This document shows positions 53,443 through 61,937 of a DNA stretch of 64,000 bases, piece after piece. The stretch covers positions 1,982,565 to 2,046,564 of the forward strand of contig NZ_KV917377.1 of assembly GCF_002019705.1 (NCBI RefSeq). The letters are read 5' to 3'. Every line of letters starts with the position of its first letter. Positions within the stretch are counted from its first letter, which is position 1. A model generated the notes under the pieces. That model ran no database searches. It had not been told where the DNA came from and worked only from the letters and a program-made list of their open reading frames with translations. The position numbers and the translations under genes are program-made. The stretch is from Shouchella patagoniensis (GTDB lineage Bacteria; Bacillota; Bacilli; Bacillales; Bacillaceae_D).

Positions 53443-54561
53443 ATGGCTATTAACGAAATCATTCTTTCCATTCTTAGTTTCTTTATCTTACTTGGTGCAT
53501 TAGACTACTCCATTGGCAATCGATTTGGTTTAGGAAAAGCTTTTTTAGACGGCATCATGAGCATGGGACAAATTACGCTTGCCATGGTTGGTATTATTTC
53601 TCTCGCCCCACTCCTTGCCACAGTGCTCGTCCCCTTCATCACCCCTGTGTATGTGGCGATCGGTGCCGATCCAGCTTCATTTGCTAATACGATACTTGCC
53701 CTTGATATGGGCGGGTACGCATTAGCACAAGAAATGGGACTAGATGAAGATGCTGCCTTGTTCTCATGGGTTTTTTTAGGGACTATGCTCGGTCCAACGA
53801 TCGTGTTCACGATTCCAATTGCTTTGCGTATGGTAGAACAACAACATACAGGAGCGTTCGCAAAAGGAATGTTGATTGGTATTAGCACCATTCCGCTCGG
53901 ATGTTTTATTGGAGGTATCGCTGCTGGATTTGATGTAAGCATGATTCTTCGAAACTTACTAATTCCGTCTCTTTTTTCATTGCTTGTTATCTGTTTTCTC
54001 GCATTCAAACCAGAGCTATCAGTCAAGTTATTCCTTTTGTTCGGTAAAAGCATCCAGATTATCGGTGCATTAGGACTCGCACTTGCTGCCGTGCACCACT
54101 TAACTGACTTCACCTTACTCGTTGGCATGGCTCCGTTTGAAGAAGGTTTAGCAATCGTAGGTACAATTGCTGTTGTATTAGCAGGCGCATTTCCGTTTGT
54201 TGCATTTCTAACAAAAACAGTACACCCGCTATTCGACAAGCTCGGTAAGATCTCCTGCCTTGATGGCAAAGCAATTGCGGCGATTGTCTCCTCACTTGCT
54301 CATGCGATTCCGGCTTTCGTCCTAATGAAAGAAATGTCGCGACGTAGCCAAGTCGTCACAATGGCGTTTATCGTAAGCGGGGCCTTTGTGCTCGGTGGTC
54401 ATTTTGGCTTTGTCGCAAGCATGAATCAAGAAATGGTTGTACCTATGATGATTGGTAAATTGACAGGTGGTATGAGCGCTGTTCTGATTGCAGCTTTTGT
54501 TGAAAAAGCAAAGTACCCGCAAGCACCGATTTTAGAAGATAAAAAGACGGATGCACGTTAA
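53443..54561 (+). CDS. eutH: Ethanolamine permease EutH-type protein
   Basis: A 372-residue, about ten-segment membrane protein of the EutH family: ALDYSIGNRFGLGKAFLDG at the start, LDMGGYALAQEMG, SWVFLGTMLGPTIVFTIP and IGKLTGGMSAVLIA. EutH imports protonated ethanolamine. AGGAG precedes the ATG. No other eut genes are in the window, so the ammonia lyase would have to be encoded elsewhere. Confidence 0.88.
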   Translation: MAINEIILSILSFFILLGALDYSIGNRFGLGKAFLDGIMSMGQITLAMVGIISLAPLLATVLVPFITPVYVAIGADPASFANTILALDMGGYALAQEMGLDEDAALFSWVFLGTMLGPTIVFTIPIALRMVEQQHTGAFAKGMLIGISTIPLGCFIGGIAAGFDVSMILRNLLIPSLFSLLVICFLAFKPELSVKLFLLFGKSIQIIGALGLALAAVHHLTDFTLLVGMAPFEEGLAIVGTIAVVLAGAFPFVAFLTKTVHPLFDKLGKISCLDGKAIAAIVSSLAHAIPAFVLMKEMSRRSQVVTMAFIVSGAFVLGGHFGFVASMNQEMVVPMMIGKLTGGMSAVLIAAFVEKAKYPQAPILEDKKTDAR

Positions 54562-54604
54562 AATCAATCATTCCTTACAGATTGCTCATAAACGACAAAA
54601 AAAC

Positions 54605-54639
54605 CAATGCGGAAAAAAGAGTGAATCCTTTTTCCGCAT
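54605..54639. terminator. Bidirectional terminator
   Basis: AATGCGGAAAAA pairs with TTTTTCCGCATT over an 11-base loop, between convergent eutH and the SDR gene. Confidence 0.85.
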
Positions 54640-54652
54640 TGGACACGTTGTT

Positions 54653-55438
54653 TTAATATTTGTAGGACTGTCCTCCATCAATCGGGATGACGCACGCATT
54701 AATAAATTCCGCTTGGTCAGAAAGCAGAAAAGCAACTAAGTAACCAACTTCTTCTGGTTGTCCAAACCGTTTCATTGGGTTCACACTAACAAATTCCTTA
54801 CCCGTTGCTTCCCAATCGTCTCCTCCTATTTGTCGCAATGATCCTTCAACCATTTTCGTTAAAATAGCACCTGGTGCGATCGCTTTAATACTCACACCAT
54901 ACTGCCCGTATTCGATGCCTGAATTTTTTGTTAAACCGACAACTCCGTGCTTACTAGCTGCATACCCAGATTGATTGCCAACTCCACGAATCCCGCCTAC
55001 TGATGCTGTGTTCACGACTGTACCGGCTCCTTGTTTCTTCATCACTTCCAGGACATACTTCATTCCGTAGAAGACTCCATTCAAGTTAATGTCGACAACT
55101 TTCCGAAACTCATCTGAACCATAGGATTCGGTCAGGTTTTGCTTACCTTCCACTCCTGCGTTATTAAAAAAGGCGTTAATTTCATTGTATGTATCCACTG
55201 TTTTTTTTACATACGCTTGCACGTCTTCTTCTTTTGAGACATCAGCCGTAATAAGGATGATGTCTGCTTCAGGCACATCTGTGTGAATGAGCTGTTTCGA
55301 TTCTTCAAGTGACTCCTTATTTACATCCACAAGCGAAAGTTTTGCACCTTCTTTCGCTACTTGAAGAGCGACCGCGCGTCCAAGCCCGGACCCTGCCCCA
55401 GTAATCAGTACCGTCTTTCCGTTAAATCGTGGTTCCAT
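54653..55438 (-). CDS. Short-chain dehydrogenase/reductase
   Basis: A 261-residue classical SDR. Nucleotide-binding TGAGSGLG (residues 11-18), NNAG, catalytic Ser, Tyr and Lys in TASVGGIRGVGNQSGYAASK, and the C-terminal PIDGGQSYKY. VDVNKES at the end of the second strand suggests NAD(H) preference. ATG 55438 follows AAAGGGG. Substrate unknown; neighbours give no strong hint. Confidence 0.85.
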   Translation of the reverse strand: MEPRFNGKTVLITGAGSGLGRAVALQVAKEGAKLSLVDVNKESLEESKQLIHTDVPEADIILITADVSKEEDVQAYVKKTVDTYNEINAFFNNAGVEGKQNLTESYGSDEFRKVVDINLNGVFYGMKYVLEVMKKQGAGTVVNTASVGGIRGVGNQSGYAASKHGVVGLTKNSGIEYGQYGVSIKAIAPGAILTKMVEGSLRQIGGDDWEATGKEFVSVNPMKRFGQPEEVGYLVAFLLSDQAEFINACVIPIDGGQSYKY

Positions 55439-55556
55439 TCTGATTAACCCCTTTGCATACAAGATGAATATAGTATGTGCAAGAGTATGGCATTTCATTA
55501 GTCGTTCCCATTAATGAAACAAGCCACAAGTAATAGTGACTACTTGCGGCTTGGTC

Positions 55557-55931
55557 TTATTCCTTCCCTGTTCCCTCTTTCACAGGAAGCTTCTCTTCTT
55601 TTAATACGTCTTCGATGTAATTCTTCCCCCATTCATACATGGCATCAAGGATGGGTAACAGCTTCTCTCCTTGTTCCGTTAATGAATACTCTACTTTCGG
55701 AGGAACAACCGGATACACTTTTCGATCGACAATTAAATGATCTTCAAGTTCACGAAGCTGGGTCACAAGCATTCGTTGTGTGATGCCCGGCATAAGTGAT
55801 TTTAATTCTCCAAATCGCTTGGTTCCCTCTTTTCCTAAATGCCATAGAATAAGCATTTTCCACTTCCCACCAATAACAGACAAGGTTAGCTCTTTTTCAC
55901 AGTTAAACGTTCTTTCTCCTAAATTAGGCAT
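55557..55931 (-). CDS. hxlR: HxlR transcriptional regulator
   Basis: A 124-residue HxlR-family winged-helix regulator, nearly collinear with B. subtilis Hxl[26 protein letters not shown], then [22 protein letters not shown]. In B. subtilis it activates hxlAB in response to formaldehyde. It is divergent from hxlAB here, as expected. ATG 55931 is eight bases after GAGAGG. Confidence 0.95.
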   Translation of the reverse strand: MPNLGERTFNCEKELTLSVIGGKWKMLILWHLGKEGTKRFGELKSLMPGITQRMLVTQLRELEDHLIVDRKVYPVVPPKVEYSLTEQGEKLLPILDAMYEWGKNYIEDVLKEEKLPVKEGTGKE

Positions 55932-55965
55932 ATCCATCACCTCTCAAACGCAAGCATATCAGACG

Positions 55966-56003
55966 GTATACTTTTTATCACTATGTGCGATAAAAATGCG
56001 TAC
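55966..56003. promoter_or_regulatory. Inverted repeat in the hxlR-hxlA region, probable HxlR site
   Basis: TTTTTATC (55972-55979) and GATAAAAA (55989-55996) are inverted, with outer GTATAC and GTAC words extending symmetry to 38 bp. It ends just before the hxlA -35 box, the position of an activator site. Confidence 0.6.
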
Positions 56004-56032
56004 TTACGTAAATACATTATAGTGTTTATACT
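56004..56032 (+). promoter_or_regulatory. Promoter of hxlAB
   Basis: TTACGT (56004-56009), 17-bp spacer, TATACT (56027-56032). Confidence 0.65.
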
Positions 56033-56088
56033 GTGAATTGTGCAGTCGAGAAATCGAACTGACACTCGAACAAAGGGGCGAATCACTT

Positions 56089-56721
56089 ATGAAATTACAA
56101 CTAGCATTAGACCTCGTAAACATTCCAGAAGCAATTGAACTTGTATCTGAGGTTCAAGAGTCCATTGACATTGTAGAAATTGGAACGCCTATTATAAATA
56201 GCGAAGGGCATGCCGCTGTTCGTGAGATGAAAAAAGCATTCCCTCACTTAACTGTTTTAGCTGACGTTAAAATTATGGACGCTGCAGGTTACGAAGTAAG
56301 TCAAGCATCTGCCGCAGGAGCAGATATCGTCACAATTCTTGGTGCTGCCGAAGATAGTTCAATCCGTGGCGCAGTTGAAGAAGCGAAAAAACAAGGAAAA
56401 GAAATTCTTGTTGATATGATTGCGGTAAAAGATATTGAAACCCGCGCAAAAGAAGTGGATGCACTTGGTGCTGACTACATCTGTGTGCACACAGGTTACG
56501 ATTTACAAGCAGAAGGAAAAGATTCATTCGCGGACCTTCGTACAATAAAAAATGTCGTAAAACAAGCAAAAACGGCCATCGCAGGCGGCATTAAGCTTGA
56601 AACACTGCCACAAGCGATTGAAGCAAAACCTGACCTTATTGTTGTTGGTGGCGGTATTACAACAAAAGAGAATAAAAAGGCAGCCGCCAAAGAAATCAAA
56701 GATTTGATCAACCAAGGTTAA
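56089..56721 (+). CDS. hxlA: 3-hexulose-6-phosphate synthase
   Basis: A 210-residue orotidine-5'-phosphate-decarboxylase-superfamily TIM barrel that condenses formaldehyde with ribulose 5-phosphate. The D59-x-K61-x-x-D64 motif (ADVKIMDAAG) and the phosphate-binding AIAGGIKLE and VVGGGITT loops are intact. ATG 56089 with AAAGGGG upstream; the frame is open to 56038. First gene of the formaldehyde-fixing pair. Confidence 0.95.
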   Translation: MKLQLALDLVNIPEAIELVSEVQESIDIVEIGTPIINSEGHAAVREMKKAFPHLTVLADVKIMDAAGYEVSQASAAGADIVTILGAAEDSSIRGAVEEAKKQGKEILVDMIAVKDIETRAKEVDALGADYICVHTGYDLQAEGKDSFADLRTIKNVVKQAKTAIAGGIKLETLPQAIEAKPDLIVVGGGITTKENKKAAAKEIKDLINQG

Positions 56722-56724
56722 TCA

Positions 56725-57282
56725 ATGAAAACAGCAAACTACGCTCACGAGATTATTCGCGAACTACGTGTGGCGATTGACACCATTTCTGAAACGGAAG
56801 CAGAGCAATTAGTGGATGCGATACTCGCTGCAAATAAAGTATTTGTCTCTGGTGCTGGCCGTTCTGGGTTGATGGGCAAGGCGTTTGTTATGCGGATGAT
56901 GCATATGGGGATTAATGCGTACGTCGTTGGCGAGACAGTGACAGCGAACTTTGAGAAAGAAGACTTGTTAATCGTTGGTACTGGATCAGGTGAAACAAAA
57001 ACGCTCATCCCCGTTGTTGAAAAAGCGAAAGCGCTTGGTGGAACCGTTGCGACGGTGACACTCTCTCCAGATTCAACCCTCGGCAAGTTAGCTGATCTAA
57101 CGGTTACACTGGCCGGCGCACCAAAAGATCAAGTCGGTGGCGAATACAACACAATCCAGCCCATGGGGTCCCTCTTTGAACAAGCAATGCTTTTGTTTTA
57201 TGATGCAGTCATTTTGCGGTTTATGGAGAAAAAAGGACTTAACTCAAATCAAATGTATGGCAAACATGCAAATCTAGAATAG
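56725..57282 (+). CDS. hxlB: 6-phospho-3-hexuloisomerase
   Basis: A 185-residue SIS-domain isomerase turning hexulose 6-phosphate into fructose 6-phosphate. SIS motifs: VFVSGAGRSGLMGKAFVMRMMHMG, GTGSGETKTLIP, and the C-terminal GGEYNTIQPMGSLFEQA. Only three bases separate it from hxlA. Confidence 0.96.
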   Translation: MKTANYAHEIIRELRVAIDTISETEAEQLVDAILAANKVFVSGAGRSGLMGKAFVMRMMHMGINAYVVGETVTANFEKEDLLIVGTGSGETKTLIPVVEKAKALGGTVATVTLSPDSTLGKLADLTVTLAGAPKDQVGGEYNTIQPMGSLFEQAMLLFYDAVILRFMEKKGLNSNQMYGKHANLE

Positions 57283-57283
57283 A

Positions 57284-57318
57284 AAAAAGCCAGACACTGA
57301 ATCGTGGTCTGGCTTTTT
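57284..57318 (+). terminator. Intrinsic terminator after hxlAB
   Basis: AAAAAGCCAGAC and GTCTGGCTTTTT over an 11-base loop. Confidence 0.93.
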
Positions 57319-57329
57319 ATCTTTTATAT

Positions 57330-57497
57330 CTATCCCTTTAACGCCTCAATCATCTCTTCGTAATCTTCCACATCTTCTCTCACTGTTTCCGGCTCATACG
57401 CGCCATTCTTGAAATAGTGTTTATTCAGCGCTTGAATTTCGCCTTCAACTAACTCAATTAATTTCCTCGATTGAACATTTGTTAGTTTCACTTTCAT
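57330..57497 (-). CDS. Small hypothetical protein, 55 aa
   Basis: A 55-residue charged, helical protein (MKVKLTNVQSRKLIELVEG...DYEEMIEALKG). GGAGG stands seven bases before the ATG at 57497. No family recognised; it shares the terminator region with hxlB. Confidence 0.6.
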   Translation of the reverse strand: MKVKLTNVQSRKLIELVEGEIQALNKHYFKNGAYEPETVREDVEDYEEMIEALKG

Positions 57498-57711
57498 CTT
57501 AAATCCTCCAATGCCTCCTAAATCGTTCAGCAAGCTTATTAAGTATAACTCTTAAGTCAATACGATGCTCGTCCGACGTCTATTACATGGTCTCTTTAGT
57601 GGAAAATAATAAAATGATTGTTAGTTATTTCAATACGTTTATTTCTCTGTTTCCACGGGAAGAGCATTCAGTAAGGTACATAGATTAGAGATAAAGAAAA
57701 GGAGTGGGACA

Positions 57712-58566
57712 ATGAATAAAGCATTAATTGCTGCTTTATGCAGCACAACAATCATGCTCGCCGCTTGCGGTGACAATGAAGATAGCGAAGAACAAAATGA
57801 CCAAGCGAATGGCGAAGAATCAACTGAGGCAAACACCGAAGAACAAGCAGAGGATATGACCGCTGAAGAAATTCTTACAGAAGCAGTCGCTTTTTATGAT
57901 GATCTTGACAGCCTTCATGTGGAGCGTGAAGGCAGTTTAAATCAAGAAATTGATACGCCTGAACAAGATGAAGATATGAACGATGCAAATGTGGATATGA
58001 TGACTTCTGACAAGCAATGGCAGTTTCAACAAGAGGACGGTTTTTATCAGCGAACGGAAATCGGTATGAACATGGTTGTCAATGAAGAAGGCGAAGAAGA
58101 GGTAGAAGACGAGATGCCTACTTCCTATAGCTTTACGGATTCAGAAGATTCAGCTTGTATGATTACATATGAGGAAGGTGATAACGAGGCCATTCGCTAT
58201 GAAAACCCTCTAAGTGAGGAATCACTCTCATTTGATATGCATCGTCAGGAGTATGAAGCGATTCTTGAAGATGCCGAACTAAATCTTGTTGGCGAAGAAA
58301 CGATTAATGGCTATGACACCTACCACATTGAAGCGGATCAAGACGGTGAAATAACAGAATACTGGTTTGATAAGGACACATTCTTTGAAATTAAGCGAAC
58401 CCTCGATTCTTCTTCTGAGAGTCCAGACGGTGAATTCAGCAATGAAGGTGGAGGAATAGATACGGTTGTTGATTACGAGGTCAATCCTGATTTTGACGCC
58501 TCTCTTTTTCAAGTACCAGAAGATATCGAAGTGGTAGATGGTGAAGTTGACGATACGATTGGCTAA
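57712..58566 (+). CDS. Lipoprotein, LolA-like/DUF6612-type
   Basis: A 284-residue lipoprotein. Lipobox LAAC ends the signal peptide, followed by a long acidic linker (NEDSEEQNDQANGEESTEAN) and a domain with VEREGSLNQEI, VGEETINGYDTYHIEADQD and VDYEVNPDFDASLFQVPED, reminiscent of the LppX/LolA-like fold used by Bacillus outer-surface lipoproteins. Role unknown. AAAGGAG before the ATG. Confidence 0.72.
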   Translation: MNKALIAALCSTTIMLAACGDNEDSEEQNDQANGEESTEANTEEQAEDMTAEEILTEAVAFYDDLDSLHVEREGSLNQEIDTPEQDEDMNDANVDMMTSDKQWQFQQEDGFYQRTEIGMNMVVNEEGEEEVEDEMPTSYSFTDSEDSACMITYEEGDNEAIRYENPLSEESLSFDMHRQEYEAILEDAELNLVGEETINGYDTYHIEADQDGEITEYWFDKDTFFEIKRTLDSSSESPDGEFSNEGGGIDTVVDYEVNPDFDASLFQVPEDIEVVDGEVDDTIG

Positions 58567-58612
58567 AACAAAAACCAACACGGCTGAAATCAGCCGTGTT
58601 GGTTTTTGTTTT
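58565..58612 (+). terminator. Long intrinsic terminator
   Basis: A 22-bp perfect stem with a four-base loop (58565-58586 and 58591-58612), containing ACACGGCTG, with T-rich 3' end. It overlaps the stop codon region of the lipoprotein gene. Confidence 0.93.
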
Positions 58613-59084
58613 ATTGCTATAACCCTCAATTCTCTAGCTGCTGACATGTTTTGTGAAGCGCTGGTTTTGTTCGTACTCATTACCATCCCTACCAACAAGC
58701 AGGTAGCCAGAAACGTACGGTGGACGAATCACTTACTCGTTTCCCAAGTACCAATAACCGCTCAAACTCCGCCTTCAGTATAAGCGTAGGTCGAGACTCC
58801 CCCCCTATGTACGCCACATCCAAACACGATAAGATGGCAAGTATTGCTTACTATGCCTCGCCTGCTCCCCTTTGATGCAATGATTTACTCATTCAGTGCG
58901 CTTTTCCTTCATTCCATGTTCGTACAAGCTTCTTGAAACACAAAAACTCGCCTTTTCTATTGAAAATTGACTTAAACAGACCTTTCTATGTTGGGAAAAT
59001 CGATCGTAAACAGGAATGAACGATCAAAAGAAGAATGAAACAATTAGTAACATTATAACATTATACTCAAGGAGGTCGTTTCAA
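58613..59084. other. Gene-poor spacer upstream of the LPMO gene
   Basis: About 470 bp in which I find no credible gene or known RNA. Short frames on both strands are interrupted and have no ribosome binding site. The last 100 bp are AT-rich and include TTGACT near 58967, probably part of the LPMO promoter region, though no good -10 at optimal spacing was found. Confidence 0.5.
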
Positions 59085-59735
59085 TTGAAACTGATGATGA
59101 GAACGAAAGCAGGTAAGTCCATTGGTGCAACGATCGCGGCAGTTGCAATGTTTTCTGCCGTAGGAACTCAAGTAGCCTCTGCACATGGATATATTGAATC
59201 ACCAAGTTCACGCTCCCTTTTGTGTAACCAAGGTGAAAACGTCAATTGTGGGGCCATTCAGTGGGAACCACAAAGCTTGGAGGCTCCAAAAGGATTCCCA
59301 GGACCAAGTGTTCCAGATGGTCAAATCGCATCTGCTGGAGGAGCATTCCCAGAGCTAGACCAACAAACATCAGACAGATGGGCAAAAGTAAACATCTCTC
59401 CAGGCGAGCAAACATTTACTTGGCACCTTACGGCGATGCATTCAACCGATAAGTGGCATTACTATATTACAAAAGAAGACTGGGACCCGAACCAGCCATT
59501 AACAAGAGACCAGTTTGAGCTAGAGCCTTTCTATGAAGTTAGTGATGGGGGTGCGCGTCCAAATCAAAAAGTGAACCATACGGTCAATGTTCCTGAACGG
59601 ACTGGTTACCATGTTATTTTAGGAGTTTGGGATGTGGATGACACAATAAATGCTTTTTATAACACAATTGACGTTGACTTCGGAAATGGCAGCAATGCGT
59701 ACGTGCCAAATTTCCTCTCCTACGATTGGCGGTAA
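59085..59735 (+). CDS. Lytic polysaccharide monooxygenase, AA10 (chitin-binding type)
   Basis: A 216-residue secreted copper enzyme. The signal peptide ends ASA, leaving His34 as the N-terminal residue of mature HGYIESPSSR; with His119 in TAMHSTDKWHYYIT it forms the copper brace. Single-domain, without a carbohydrate-binding module, like CBP21/ChbB. It oxidatively cleaves crystalline chitin or cellulose. Start is TTG 59085 after AAGGAGG; ATGs at 59094 and 59097 are alternatives. No chitinase gene adjoins it. Confidence 0.93.
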   Translation: MKLMMRTKAGKSIGATIAAVAMFSAVGTQVASAHGYIESPSSRSLLCNQGENVNCGAIQWEPQSLEAPKGFPGPSVPDGQIASAGGAFPELDQQTSDRWAKVNISPGEQTFTWHLTAMHSTDKWHYYITKEDWDPNQPLTRDQFELEPFYEVSDGGARPNQKVNHTVNVPERTGYHVILGVWDVDDTINAFYNTIDVDFGNGSNAYVPNFLSYDWR

Positions 59736-59836
59736 CAAAATAAAAAAAAATACCCACAACACATCACTTTTAGACGAATCACAAAAAATTCTTATGAGCT
59801 CGTTTAAAAGCCACAACAAGCGATAAAACGTAAAAT

Positions 59837-59864
59837 AGAAGGAACGCCAGCCGGCGTTCCTTCT
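59837..59864. terminator. Hairpin between convergent genes
   Basis: AGAAGGAACGCC and GGCGTTCCTTCT form a perfect 12-bp stem with a four-base loop. Confidence 0.8.
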
Positions 59865-60479
59865 CTATTCCCAAGTTAATGTAAACACATAGACAAGCTC
59901 TGACTCATTGATTAAATGGTTTAACGATTCTTGATCACTACTCACTCCACTTGATACTTCAGATCCTTCAAAGTAAATAAATATGTTTTGACTCGTGTTC
60001 TCTAAGCGAAGATCGCCATCTGCCAGGCTAGCAAGCGATTCTATTTTTGGCACATCCACACTCCCATTATACTCTGTGTACCCATCTTCGCTCCCGAGCA
60101 AGACTGACACATCATAATAATAGGAAACACTTTCCGACTCTTCTTCGTTCACCTCAAATGCACTAAGACTAATAACCAGCTCTTCAGCCTCATTTGGAAA
60201 CAACGATTCTCCTTCTTCGGCCTTAAGACCAAAAAGCTGTCTTGATCGTTCTTCTGACTTCTCGCCACCTTGATATGCATGAAGATCAAGGTTGAGAGTA
60301 GATAAATCATCCGGAAAATCACTTGTCTCATAGACATACGCATATTCGGTACCAATATCCAAATAACGCTTCTCGCTCTCATTTAATTCTTTTGGACTGA
60401 TTACCGAGGTGTCATCGCTCGCTTCACTACATGCTGTTAATAAAACAATTGTTCCTAAAAGCACTACCATTTTCTTCAT
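59865..60479 (-). CDS. Lipoprotein of unknown function
   Basis: A 204-residue lipoprotein with lipobox LTAC after MKKMVVLLGTIVL. The mature part is acidic with no motif I know (EKRYLDIGTEYAYVYETSDF, SVSYYYDVSVLLGSEDG). GAGGAG precedes the ATG at 60479. Single gene. Confidence 0.65.
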   Translation of the reverse strand: MKKMVVLLGTIVLLTACSEASDDTSVISPKELNESEKRYLDIGTEYAYVYETSDFPDDLSTLNLDLHAYQGGEKSEERSRQLFGLKAEEGESLFPNEAEELVISLSAFEVNEEESESVSYYYDVSVLLGSEDGYTEYNGSVDVPKIESLASLADGDLRLENTSQNIFIYFEGSEVSSGVSSDQESLNHLINESELVYVFTLTWE

Positions 60480-60606
60480 TAATGTCCGCTCCTCTAACAT
60501 ATGTATCTTCAGATCCTTGATTCAAATTTTTCATACGTATTATCATAGCTTTGAAAAGAGCACCATGTCACCCACTTGCCCTATATCTATTCGTCTTTCT
60601 TATGGC

Positions 60607-60789
60607 CTACTCCTTTTTTCTAACGATCGACTCCCCTCTCATCACGAGAAAAACACCAACAATGACGATAACTGACCCAAGCACATACATGGAAGCGATC
60701 GTTTCTTTGAGGGGAAAATAAGCACCAAACATCGTTGCAACCGGCAAGAGGTTTAAGAAAGAACGCCGACGCTTATGCAGCACCAGCAT
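60607..60789 (-). pseudogene. Remnant of an EamA/DMT-family transporter (C-terminal end)
   Basis: The frame LLPVATMFGAYFPLKETIASMYVLGSVIVIVGVFLVMRG is the last one to two membrane segments of a DMT/EamA exporter, including the typical LLPVxxxLxAxxxLxE element. The remaining roughly eight segments are missing; upstream lies the terminator of the next operon. There is no ribosome binding site. Confidence 0.75.
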
Positions 60790-60813
60790 ACCGCTGACGC
60801 AAAGTTACGACAA

Positions 60814-60850
60814 TCAAAAAAACCATCCGCACTCTCGAAGGGGGATGGTT
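60814..60850 (-). terminator. Intrinsic terminator of the sugar ABC operon
   Basis: AACCATCC and GGATGGTT (60821-60828, 60843-60850) with seven T on the minus strand. Confidence 0.9.
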
Positions 60851-60856
60851 CATTCA

Positions 60857-61936
60857 TTAAAGGTTACTGACAAACTGTTTCTGTTCTTTTCTTTCTTGTC
60901 CAAGTCGATTACCCTTTTCATTAAAACAGTGAATATGAATTGGGTCTACTGAAAGACCTACAACATCACCAGCTGTAAGCATCTCTTTTCCGGTGCCTAT
61001 TGCCTGGATAACCGTTTTCCCCATTTCAAGATAGTACACATAGCGAGAGCCAATATATTCTTTACGTACGTACAATGCTGTCATTTTTCCTTTACCAGCT
61101 TGTTCATGCAACTCGATATGTTCAGGTCGTATACCTATTTCAGCAACCAGGTCATGACTTGCTGGTATTGAGAATGGCATTCCTTCCAATAAATGGACTG
61201 GTAAAAGATTCATTGGTGGCGTCCCAATAAATGTGGCGACAAAACGATTTACTGGGGTATCATAAATCTCTTCTGGCGTTCCGATCTGTTGAATCACACC
61301 GTCATTCATCACAACAATACGGTGGCCAATCGTCATTGCTTCAAGTTGATCATGGGTTACATAAACCATCGTTTGTTTCAAACGGTTATGGAGCTCAATT
61401 AAATCATTGCGTGCTGATACACGCAACAAGGCGTCCAAGTTCGATAACGGTTCATCAAGCAAGAAAAAGGGTGCTTGTTTCACAACAGCTCGTGCCAAAG
61501 CCACACGTTGCCGTTGCCCACCAGAAAGCTCCGCGGGTTTCCGGTGCAAATACGGGTTGAGCGCCACCAGGTTCGCCGCATGTTCGACTGCTTCTTTGAT
61601 TGCTTGTTTCTTCTGTTTTTTGATCGTTAGAGAGAAAGCGATATTATCAAACACGGTCATATGTGGATAGAGAGCATAATTTTGAAAGACCATCGCTATG
61701 TTGCGATCAGCTACATCAACCCCGGCCATTGATTTTCCACCCATCTTAATTTCTCCAGATGTTGGTTCTTCAAGACCAGCAATGAGACGCATTAATGTTG
61801 ATTTCCCACAGCCTGAAGGACCTAGTAAAACAAGGCGTTCGCCACTGTTTACTTGGAGATTCATTGATGGGATCACTTTCGTTTGGCCAAATGACTTTTC
61901 GACTTGTTTAAAGACAATTTGTTTGTCCTCATTCAC
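60857..61936 (-). CDS. ugpC: Sugar ABC transporter ATP-binding protein (UgpC/MsmK type)
   Basis: A 359-residue ATPase: Walker A GPSGCGKST, signature LSGGQRQRVALARA, Walker B FFLLDEPLSNLD, H-loop YVTHDQLEAM and a C-terminal TOBE/OB domain (IGIRPEHIELHEQ). One base separates its start from the permease stop. Carbohydrate-uptake class 1. Ligand (glycerol-3-phosphate or other sugar) uncertain. Confidence 0.85.
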   Translation of the reverse strand: MNEDKQIVFKQVEKSFGQTKVIPSMNLQVNSGERLVLLGPSGCGKSTLMRLIAGLEEPTSGEIKMGGKSMAGVDVADRNIAMVFQNYALYPHMTVFDNIAFSLTIKKQKKQAIKEAVEHAANLVALNPYLHRKPAELSGGQRQRVALARAVVKQAPFFLLDEPLSNLDALLRVSARNDLIELHNRLKQTMVYVTHDQLEAMTIGHRIVVMNDGVIQQIGTPEEIYDTPVNRFVATFIGTPPMNLLPVHLLEGMPFSIPASHDLVAEIGIRPEHIELHEQAGKGKMTALYVRKEYIGSRYVYYLEMGKTVIQAIGTGKEMLTAGDVVGLSVDPIHIHCFNEKGNRLGQERKEQKQFVSNL

Positions 61937-61937
61937 A

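Noticed and set aside
57639-57836. 65-codon minus-strand frame with hydrophobic stretches
   Set aside because: It is the complement of the signal peptide and acidic linker of the lipoprotein gene at 57712.
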